The position numbers and the translations under genes are program-made. Below, piece by piece: positions 26,586 through 33,098 of a DNA stretch of 64,000 nt. Under the pieces are notes generated by a model. That model saw only the letters and a program-made list of their open reading frames with translations. It made no database searches and was not told the origin of the DNA. Origin of the DNA: Wenyingzhuangia heitensis (GTDB lineage Bacteria > Bacteroidota > Bacteroidia > Flavobacteriales > Flavobacteriaceae); the NCBI RefSeq assembly GCF_011762155.1, contig NZ_JAASQL010000001.1, positions 558,001 to 622,000 of the forward strand, given 5' to 3'. The number at the start of each line of letters is the position of its first letter. Positions within the stretch are counted from its first letter, which is position 1.

Positions 26586-27188
26586 ATGGAACCATTTATT
26601 GGACAAATTATGATGTTTGGAGGGAACTTTGCTCCAAAATATTGGGCATTCTGCGATGGCCAAATATTATCAATCTCAGATCATCAAGCCTTATATTCAC
26701 TTCTAGGTAATGCTTATGGAGGAGATGGTAGAACAACTTTTGCTTTACCAGATTTAAGAGGGAGAGTAACAGTACATCCTGGATCCGGCCCTGGTTTAAC
26801 TACTAAAAAACTAGGACAAAGCGATGGTCTAGAGGCAACTGTTATTAACATAAACAATATGCCTAATCATAGTCATAATGCAAGCTTTACACAAACATCT
26901 GGAGAGGTGTCTGCAGTGGGATCCATTCCTGTAAACAATGAAGATGGTAATGCTGATTCTTCAGATCCTTCTTCTGGGGTATTTGCATATGCTAGTGGAG
27001 ATATGTACACTTCAGAACCTGCAAATGCAAATAACCCAGGAAATATAAGTGTTACAGGAAGTGCTAAAGTTACAGGAAATGTAGTGGTAGATCCTCAAGG
27101 GAATCAAGAACCGTTTAATAACATGCAACCTTTCTTAGCAATTAATTACATTATTGCTCTAGAAGGAATTTACCCATCAAGAAGTTAA
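26586..27188 (+). CDS. Phage tail-collar domain protein (microcystin-dependent protein family)
   Basis: 200-residue protein starting MEPFIGQIMMFGGNFAPKYW. The tail-collar signature continues through CDGQILSISDHQALYSLLG, GGDGRTTFALPDLRGR and the end MQPFLAINYIIALEG. The ATG at 26586 is chosen because the family begins with this MEPFIGQI stretch; an upstream in-frame ATG at 26511 would add 25 unlike residues. No phage gene lies nearby. Such orphan collar proteins are common in Bacteroidota and their role is unknown. No signal peptide seen. Confidence 0.88.
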   Translation: MEPFIGQIMMFGGNFAPKYWAFCDGQILSISDHQALYSLLGNAYGGDGRTTFALPDLRGRVTVHPGSGPGLTTKKLGQSDGLEATVININNMPNHSHNASFTQTSGEVSAVGSIPVNNEDGNADSSDPSSGVFAYASGDMYTSEPANANNPGNISVTGSAKVTGNVVVDPQGNQEPFNNMQPFLAINYIIALEGIYPSRS

Positions 27189-27226
27189 ATTTTAGTTAAT
27201 TGTTACAAAACGTAAAGTTAATTAGA

Positions 27227-27256
27227 TTGCTCTGTGTTTTAAATTATATAATTTTG
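27227..27256 (+). promoter_or_regulatory. Promoter of the T9SS cargo gene
   Basis: TTG (27227-27229), 19-base spacer, TAATTTTG (27249-27256): a full match to the Bacteroidota consensus, 16 bases before the ATG. Confidence 0.75.
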
Positions 27257-27272
27257 ATAAAAAAATAATACT

Positions 27273-28154
27273 ATGAAAAAAATTACTTATTTATTTTATT
27301 TACTACTGTCAATAAATGCTATTGCACAAGACAAAAATGGAAGTATAGATGCTGCCGGTGATATTATGGTTATTGCTTATGATAACAGTGGTGATGATGG
27401 ACTTGCTTTTCTATTACTAGATGATGCACCAAATGGAACAGAGATCCGTTTTACAGATGAGGAGTGGGAAACAAATCAGTTTAATTCTCCTACAGGTGAG
27501 GGAGATTTATTGTGGTCTAACACAGGAGCTAAGATCAATGCAGGAACTGTAATTATTATAGATAATGCAAACGGGACAGGTATAACTGTTAATTTAGGAA
27601 CTATTGTAGAAAGTGATTCTGGTTACACGCATTCTAATGGAGATCAGGTAATTGCATTTACAGGAACCAGATCAACTCCAGGTACTTTTTTAACCTTTCA
27701 TGGAGATGAAAACAGTGTCACTGCCAATCCTCCTGAAGATGCAACGTTAGCAGGAACAGGTTTAACAGCAGGTGTTAATGCGCTGCCTCTACCAGATGCT
27801 GTTGGTTATTATACAGGAATTACAGACTTTAATGGTTCAATTACTGAAGTATCAGCAGCCATTGCAAACAGTTCTAATTGGACTATTTCGGCTTTTGCTT
27901 TTCCGACTAATGTACAAACAGAGTTTACTGGTACAGCTTTTGGCTCAACTTTAACCACTAGTAATTTAGATACTATAAAAACAAGTATTTCTGTTGTTGG
28001 AGATAAATTTGTAAGTAATGATGCTAGTTTAACTATACAGGTTTACAATACCCTAGGACAAAAAATAACTAACGAATCTTTGTCCAAAGGAATTTACATT
28101 TTAAGAATTATAAATACCAAAGGAGAAGTTGTTTCCTTAAAAAAAGCAATATAA
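27273..28154 (+). CDS. Exported protein with type IX secretion sorting tail
   Basis: 293-residue secreted protein. Sec signal MKKITYLFYLLLSINAIAQ, then a beta-rich body (about 25-225) with repeated Asp/Gly/Thr segments such as GDIMVIAYDNSGDDGLAFLLLDDAPNG cut by turns, resembling a lamin-tail-like or adhesin-like domain. The final 60 residues match a type A T9SS tail: VYNTLGQKI, then SKGIYILRI and the end GEVVSLKKAI. It should be exported through the T9SS and surface-bound or released. It has its own promoter and terminator. The body function is unknown. Confidence 0.82.
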   Translation: MKKITYLFYLLLSINAIAQDKNGSIDAAGDIMVIAYDNSGDDGLAFLLLDDAPNGTEIRFTDEEWETNQFNSPTGEGDLLWSNTGAKINAGTVIIIDNANGTGITVNLGTIVESDSGYTHSNGDQVIAFTGTRSTPGTFLTFHGDENSVTANPPEDATLAGTGLTAGVNALPLPDAVGYYTGITDFNGSITEVSAAIANSSNWTISAFAFPTNVQTEFTGTAFGSTLTTSNLDTIKTSISVVGDKFVSNDASLTIQVYNTLGQKITNESLSKGIYILRIINTKGEVVSLKKAI

Positions 28155-28181
28155 AACAAATACATAATTATTATATATAAA

Positions 28182-28210
28182 ACCGATAACATTAAGTTGT
28201 CGGTTTTTTT
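28182..28210 (+). terminator. Terminator after the T9SS cargo gene
   Basis: 9-bp stem (28182-28190 with 28196-28204, one G-U pair), loop ATTAA, then T7. The surrounding bases also match the atp operon terminator 1.9 kb upstream. Confidence 0.9.
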
Positions 28211-28249
28211 GTGCGTAATACCTATATTTAGACTTTAATTTTTTTAGAA

Positions 28250-28975
28250 ATGGAAAGAACACTAGTTATTGGAGATGTACACGGAGGTTTTAAGGCTTTA
28301 GAACAAGTTTTAGAAAGAGCAAGCGTAACTACAAAAGATACACTTATCTTTTTAGGAGATTATGTAGATGGGTGGAGTGAAGCTTTTGAAGTATTGAATT
28401 TGTTAATCAGTTTAAAAGCATCACACAATTGTGTGTTTTTAAAAGGAAACCACGATGAGCTTTTTTACGATTGGCTAACAAAGGGTAAAGACAATCCCAA
28501 TTGGTTGCACCATGGTGGGCAAGCTACTATAAACTCTTACAAAGACAGACCTTATAACTTTATTCAAATTCATACTCATTTTTTAGAAAACTTAGAAAAC
28601 TATCATTTAGACTCTAAAAATAGATTGTTTTTACATGCAGGATTTACCAATGTAAAAGGAATAGAGCAAGAGCATTTTACCAAAATGTTTTATTGGGACA
28701 GATCTTTATGGGAAACTGCTTTGGCTTGTAGAAATTTAGATAAGAGTGATGAATTTTATCCTGAAAGGTTAACTATTTATTCAGAAGTATACATTGGTCA
28801 CACTCCCTTGTCTAGAATAAATAAAGACAAACCCTATTGTGCAGCTGGAGTTTGGAATGTAGATACCGGAGCTGCTTTTACCAATCCGTTAACTATTATG
28901 GATGTAGATACCAAAGAATTTTGGCAAAGCGATGCGTTACCCACTTTATATCCAAATGAAAAAGGTAGAAATTAA
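28250..28975 (+). CDS. Calcineurin-like metallophosphoesterase (PPP-type)
   Basis: 241-residue cytoplasmic phosphoesterase of the bacterial Ser/Thr phosphatase / ApaH-like group. Metal-binding motifs in order: GDVHGG (8-13), GDYVDG (about 37-42), GNHDE (about 66-70), then LFLHAGF and YIGHTPL with later histidines. Substrate could be a phosphoprotein or a dinucleotide; this cannot be decided here. Confidence 0.88.
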   Translation: MERTLVIGDVHGGFKALEQVLERASVTTKDTLIFLGDYVDGWSEAFEVLNLLISLKASHNCVFLKGNHDELFYDWLTKGKDNPNWLHHGGQATINSYKDRPYNFIQIHTHFLENLENYHLDSKNRLFLHAGFTNVKGIEQEHFTKMFYWDRSLWETALACRNLDKSDEFYPERLTIYSEVYIGHTPLSRINKDKPYCAAGVWNVDTGAAFTNPLTIMDVDTKEFWQSDALPTLYPNEKGRN

Positions 28976-29017
28976 TATAAAAAAAGCTTTTCAGATTTTT
29001 AATCTGATTACTTTTAT

Positions 29018-29025
29018 TACTTTTG
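29018..29025 (+). promoter_or_regulatory. Putative -7 element before the small membrane protein/trmB pair
   Basis: TACTTTTG, a perfect -7 consensus, 25 bases before the ATG at 29051. The -33 position 19 bases upstream holds only a T-run. Confidence 0.45.
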
Positions 29026-29050
29026 CAAGGCTAATAAAAATATAACTATT

Positions 29051-29260
29051 ATGACAGCATTAAACATCTTTAACACTATTGATGATTTATTTACAAACGG
29101 TTTGTTTGCACCCTTTAAAGCTTTACGTTTTAGTGGATCTTGGTGGGGATCAAACGCTTTAAACTTTGTATTTATAATTATAGGTTTGGTATACTTTGCT
29201 TATTGGATGAAAGAATCTAAAAGATTTAAAGATACAAATACAGAAGATTCATCAAAATAA
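29051..29260 (+). CDS. Small conserved membrane protein
   Basis: 69-residue protein with one clear membrane helix (about 37-54, ALNFVFIIIGLVYFAYW), an aromatic/glycine segment SGSWWGSN just before it and a charged C-terminal tail. It resembles a short family in flavobacteria (possibly DUF6341, from memory). It ends nine bases before trmB and is probably co-transcribed. Function unknown. Confidence 0.7.
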   Translation: MTALNIFNTIDDLFTNGLFAPFKALRFSGSWWGSNALNFVFIIIGLVYFAYWMKESKRFKDTNTEDSSK

Positions 29261-29269
29261 GAAACTAGA

Positions 29270-29941
29270 TTGGGAAGTAAAAATAAGTTAAAACGTTTTA
29301 ATGAAAATGAAACGTTTGACAACGTAATACAGCCAACTAGAGAAGAAGTTGTATCAGGTTTTAAATATCAAGGAAAGTGGAATACATTCTTTAAAAACGA
29401 CAATCCTATAGTTTTAGAACTAGGTTGTGGTAAAGGAGAATATACAGTTGCCTTGGCACAAAGAAACCCGAACGTTAATTATATTGGTATAGATATTAAA
29501 GGAGCTCGTTTTTGGAGAGGTGCCAAAACAGCTACCGAAGAAAACATGCCTAATGTAGCTTTTATTCGTACTCAAATAGAATTGGTTGATTATATTTTTG
29601 CTGAAAATGAAGTAAGTGAAATTTGGATTACTTTTCCAGATCCACAAATAAAGTACAAACGTACCAAACACCGTATGACAGGGAATGCTTTCTTAAAAAG
29701 ATATCATAAGATATTAAATAACGAAGGAATTATGCATCTAAAAACTGATAGCGAGTTTATGCACGGCTATACCATCGGTTTGTTACACGGACAGGGTCAA
29801 GAAATTTTGTATGCAAACCACGATGTTTACAGACAAGAAGGAGCTCCTAAAGATGTAACCGAAGTACAAACTTATTACGAAAGTCAATACTTAGAAGTAG
29901 GTAAAGCCATTACCTATTTAAAGTTTAAATTAACATATTAA
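29270..29941 (+). CDS. trmB: tRNA (guanine-N7)-methyltransferase
   Basis: SAM-dependent enzyme that makes m7G46 in the tRNA variable loop. The 223-residue protein has the SAM-binding LELGCGKGEYTVALA (about 47-61), YIGIDIKGARFWRGA and the catalytic-region ITFPDPQIKYKRTKHRM. The start is TTG: the frame opening MGSKNKLKRF is the usual N-terminus of the Bacteroidota family and no ATG is near it. A bidirectional-looking terminator follows. Confidence 0.93.
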   Translation: MGSKNKLKRFNENETFDNVIQPTREEVVSGFKYQGKWNTFFKNDNPIVLELGCGKGEYTVALAQRNPNVNYIGIDIKGARFWRGAKTATEENMPNVAFIRTQIELVDYIFAENEVSEIWITFPDPQIKYKRTKHRMTGNAFLKRYHKILNNEGIMHLKTDSEFMHGYTIGLLHGQGQEILYANHDVYRQEGAPKDVTEVQTYYESQYLEVGKAITYLKFKLTY

Positions 29942-29970
29942 AAAAAACCTCTGTATACAGAGGTTTTTTT
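29941..29970 (+). terminator. Terminator after trmB
   Basis: Perfect stem 29941-29953 with 29958-29970, CCTCTG/CAGAGG core, A7 before and T7 after, loop TATA. It overlaps the trmB stop. Confidence 0.88.
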
Positions 29971-29989
29971 GTTTTATACATGATTCTTT

Positions 29990-30322
29990 TTGAGTTCAAA
30001 TAATCAAGATTTTTTTAAGAGAGTACATCAAGTAGCTACACTAATACCCGTAGGTAGAGTAACTTCTTACGGAGCTATTGCTCAATACTTAGGAACAAAG
30101 TCATCTGCCAGAGTGGTAGGATGGGCAATGAATGCTGCACATGGCGATTTGTCTATTCCTGCACACAGAGTGGTAAATAGAGTAGGCTTATTAAGCGGAA
30201 AACATCATTTTGAAGGAACCAACTTAATGCAACAACTTTTAGAGAATGAGGGAGTAGTTGTAAAAGAGAACAAAATTCAAAATTTTAAAGAAATTTACTG
30301 GGATCCATGTAAAGAATTGTAA
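29990..30322 (+). CDS. Alkyltransferase-like protein (ATL)
   Basis: 110-residue DNA-binding protein related to the C-terminal half of O6-methylguanine-DNA methyltransferase. The active-site segment reads IPAHRVV, with Ala58 where the alkyl-accepting cysteine of MGMT (PCHRV) would be. It therefore cannot be a methyltransferase and fits ATL proteins, which bind O6-alkylguanine and hand it to nucleotide excision repair. Helix-turn-helix GRVTSYGAIAQYLG at 22-35, Arg finger region ARVVGWAM at 40-47. Start codon TTG; the nearby ATG at 29980 is out of frame. Confidence 0.88.
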   Translation: MSSNNQDFFKRVHQVATLIPVGRVTSYGAIAQYLGTKSSARVVGWAMNAAHGDLSIPAHRVVNRVGLLSGKHHFEGTNLMQQLLENEGVVVKENKIQNFKEIYWDPCKEL

Positions 30323-30346
30323 AAATAAAATTTTATATAAATAAAT

Positions 30347-30390
30347 AACCCACTAGTAAACAGATGTTTATTGGTGGGTTTTGTTTTTTG
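30347..30390 (+). terminator. Terminator after the ATL gene
   Basis: Stem AACCCAC/GTGGGTT (30347-30353, 30374-30380) with an inner partly paired GTAAAC/GTTTA region, followed by a T-rich tail. Confidence 0.75.
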
Positions 30391-30478
30391 TTAAAAAAAA
30401 TAAAACTTTTTTAAAACCGTATAGAACTTTCTCTCGTACATAATTGTGTAAACGTTTTAATAACTAAAAAATACAATT

Positions 30479-31144
30479 ATGAAGACAAGTAAAATTTTAT
30501 TGGGGCTAGCAACTATAGCTTTAGTGTCTGGAGCAATTATAGCGGCAGACCATATTGATGCTCCAGACGTAAAAGGAGGTACAAGTGATATTACAGATTT
30601 TTATGCTTTTGAGGGAGCAAGTGCTAGCAATTTGGTTTTTGTAGCAAATGTGCAAGGATTAATTTCTCCAGAAAACTCAGCATCAGCAAAATTTGACAAA
30701 GATGTAATGGTAGAAATTAATATTGATACTGATGGGGATAATATTGAAGATTTAGTAATTCAGGCTGTGCCAAACGGAAATAACATGGATGTTTATGGAC
30801 CTGCTGTGCCAAATGAAACTGGAGGAGTAAGTACTATGTTAGATGCTAAATTTAAAAGTAGTGTAGCCGTTACTACTTATGGAACTACACAAATTGCTGC
30901 AACTGTAAACGCAAGTTTGGTATCAGGAGTAAAAGCATTTGCAGGTTTAAGAGACGATCCTTTCTTTATGGATTTTGCTAAGTATACTGAAATTATTGGA
31001 GGAACAGCAACAAGTTTTGACAATCCAGGAGCAGATACTTTTGCAGAAAGCAATGTGTTATCTGTAGTAGTAGAAGTACCAAAAACTATGATTGGTGGTA
31101 CAGGAACAATCAATACTTGGGTAACTACAAAAAGAAAACAATAA
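30479..31144 (+). CDS. DUF4331 family exported protein (first copy)
   Basis: 221-residue protein with a Sec signal (1-22, cleavage about GAIIA-ADH). It starts its mature part with DHIDAPDVKGGTSDITDFYAFEG, the family hallmark (His-x-Asp/Glu-Ala-Pro followed by D.TD.YAF). The rest is a beta-rich domain with D-T-D-G-D-N and F-D-K-D-V. Family function is unknown. First gene of a four-gene run with a second DUF4331-like protein, a TPR lipoprotein and a TonB receptor. Compared with longer DUF4331 proteins it seems to hold mainly the N-terminal part. Confidence 0.82.
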   Translation: MKTSKILLGLATIALVSGAIIAADHIDAPDVKGGTSDITDFYAFEGASASNLVFVANVQGLISPENSASAKFDKDVMVEINIDTDGDNIEDLVIQAVPNGNNMDVYGPAVPNETGGVSTMLDAKFKSSVAVTTYGTTQIAATVNASLVSGVKAFAGLRDDPFFMDFAKYTEIIGGTATSFDNPGADTFAESNVLSVVVEVPKTMIGGTGTINTWVTTKRKQ

Positions 31145-31165
31145 TAACATTTAAAAATTAAGATT

Positions 31166-31723
31166 ATGATACGCAAAATAACAACCATAGCATGTATGTT
31201 ACTAATCGCAGCAGTTTCTGTAAACTGTTCTAACGATGATGACAATAACGATATTAAGAACGAAACGAAAGCAATGTACGTTTTAGAAGATCAAATGGGG
31301 AGGCCAGCTATAAACACAGTATTTGTAGCCACGGAAGACAAAGATGATTTTAACACAACCATTCCATCGGAGCAAGGAGCCAAATACGCAAGTAAGTTCA
31401 AAACAAATTTAGAAGCTTTAAGTCCGGCTTTTAATGAATCTACAGACACAAACGCTTTGGGGCAAGATGCAACAGCATTTACAACTTTATTAGCGACAGA
31501 TGTATTAAATGTAAGTTTAGATGGTAAAACATCTTTTTACGATGGTAGTGATGGTACTTTATTAACTGGTAGAAACTTAACTGATGATGTAATTACTACA
31601 GAGTTATTATTAATTTTTGGAGGAGAAGACTTTGATGAAAACCCAACTTTATCTGATGACCATGTTGATGCAAATGATAAAGAGTTCTTGACTGAATTCC
31701 CTTATTTAGCTTCTCCTTGGTAA
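31166..31723 (+). CDS. DUF4331-like lipoprotein (second copy)
   Basis: 185-residue lipoprotein; the signal ends AVSVNC with the cysteine at 21, followed by an acidic linker (SNDDDNNDIKNE). The body has MGRPAINTVFVATEDKDDFN, like the RMGNPLVNEV segment of longer DUF4331 proteins, and ends LLIFGGEDFDENPTLSDDHV, also family-like. It seems to carry the C-terminal half pattern, so the two adjacent genes may be complementary halves. 22 bases after the first copy; function unknown. Confidence 0.72.
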   Translation: MIRKITTIACMLLIAAVSVNCSNDDDNNDIKNETKAMYVLEDQMGRPAINTVFVATEDKDDFNTTIPSEQGAKYASKFKTNLEALSPAFNESTDTNALGQDATAFTTLLATDVLNVSLDGKTSFYDGSDGTLLTGRNLTDDVITTELLLIFGGEDFDENPTLSDDHVDANDKEFLTEFPYLASPW

Positions 31724-31742
31724 GCAGTTTTTTTAAAAATAA

Positions 31743-31777
31743 ATAAATAAATGCTGGTTTGTCCAGCATTTATTTAT
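31743..31777 (+). terminator. Stem-loop between DUF4331-like and TPR genes
   Basis: Perfect 15-bp stem, 31743-31757 with 31763-31777, loop TTTGT. The AT-rich outer stem could serve as a terminator, but no clean T-tract follows. It may reduce read-through into the TPR/TonB part. Confidence 0.6.
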
Positions 31778-31807
31778 CAATCATTCACTTTTTAATCCCC
31801 CTTTAAA

Positions 31808-33094
31808 ATGAAGTATCTAAACAAAACAATAGCTATTGCTAGTATAGCTATACTAACCGTTTCTTGTTCAAAAAACAGCAACAACGTAGTACAACTAAAA
31901 GACATAAAAACATATTTAAGAGTTCAGCCAGATAAAGAACTGATTAAAACACAAAAAAACATTGCGTTCTGGAGTAGAAAACTAGAAGCAACTCCATCTC
32001 AATTTCCATACAAGGTTCAGTTAGCAGGTTTAGAAAATCAATTATTTTCTAAAACCGGATCTATAGAACATTTAAAAAATGCTGAATACTTTTTGCTAGA
32101 TGCTATCAATAAAACAGGACATAAAAATTCTGGATATTTAAGAGCCTTAGCCAAAAACTACATTTCTCAACATCAGTTTAAAAAAGCATTAGACTTATTG
32201 CAAAAGGCAGAAGTAAATGGAGATAAAAAACAAGAAACAATTAAAATGTTGTTTGATGTAAATCTAGAATTAGGAAATGATGAAACAGCAGAAGCTTATC
32301 TAAGAAAAATAGAAAATAAACGTTCTTTTGATTATTTAATTAGAATTGCCAAATGGCAAGATCATATTGGTCATTTAGATGCTACCATTTCTTATATGGA
32401 AGAGGCATTGGCTGTGGTTACAGAAAAAGAATACAAAGGCTTAGAGTTGTGGTGTATTACCAATTTAGCTGATTATTACGGACATTACGGAGATATTCAA
32501 AAATCTTATGAATATTATTTAAAAGCTTTAGAATTAAACCCACATAATTATTACTCACTAAAAAAAATAGCATGGATTTCTTTTTCTAATGATAGAAATA
32601 TACAAGAAGCCAAAGCAATTTTATCCTTTTTAGACAAAAACTATCAAGGAGTAGATGTAGATTTATTAGTTTATGAAATTGCTTTGTATGAAAATAATCA
32701 GGTAGAAAATAGTTATAATTCTTATTGGTCTCAAGTACAAAATTCGGCTTATGGAGATATGTATAATGCTTATAATTTTGATATTTTTGTACATCAAAAA
32801 AAATACGAACAAGCCTATCAAATTGCATTAAAAGAAGTAGAAAATAGACCTACAGTAAGTTCTTATTCTATGTTGGCATTAGCATTAACATATGTAGATA
32901 AACCATTGGTTGGATTGGAAATTATTAACACAAAAAATGTTTTAAAATCTTATGAGCCTTTGGTATTGTTAAGAGTGGCTAAAGTATACGAGCTTAATGG
33001 TAAAGCAGATAAAGTTGCTCCTATAAAACAAGAATTGCTAGGGGCATATTTTGAACTAGGGCCTGTAAAAATAATGGAAGTACAAAAATTGTAA
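31808..33094 (+). CDS. TPR lipoprotein
   Basis: 428-residue lipoprotein (lipobox LTVSCS, cysteine at 20) with several tetratricopeptide-like repeats, clearest at about 75-130, 145-190 and 215-255 (GDIQKSYEYYLKALELNPHN). TPR scaffolds at the outer membrane often organise protein complexes. It sits four bases before the TonB receptor gene, so the two are almost certainly co-translated and likely work together. Confidence 0.82.
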   Translation: MKYLNKTIAIASIAILTVSCSKNSNNVVQLKDIKTYLRVQPDKELIKTQKNIAFWSRKLEATPSQFPYKVQLAGLENQLFSKTGSIEHLKNAEYFLLDAINKTGHKNSGYLRALAKNYISQHQFKKALDLLQKAEVNGDKKQETIKMLFDVNLELGNDETAEAYLRKIENKRSFDYLIRIAKWQDHIGHLDATISYMEEALAVVTEKEYKGLELWCITNLADYYGHYGDIQKSYEYYLKALELNPHNYYSLKKIAWISFSNDRNIQEAKAILSFLDKNYQGVDVDLLVYEIALYENNQVENSYNSYWSQVQNSAYGDMYNAYNFDIFVHQKKYEQAYQIALKEVENRPTVSSYSMLALALTYVDKPLVGLEIINTKNVLKSYEPLVLLRVAKVYELNGKADKVAPIKQELLGAYFELGPVKIMEVQKL

Positions 33095-33098
33095 AAGA

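Noticed and set aside
26586-27188. Remnant prophage or contractile injection system
   Set aside because: Only a single collar-domain protein; no sheath, baseplate, capsid, integrase or att sites.
29990-30322. O6-methylguanine-DNA methyltransferase (Ogt/MGMT)
   Set aside because: The catalytic cysteine is replaced by alanine and the N-terminal domain is absent.
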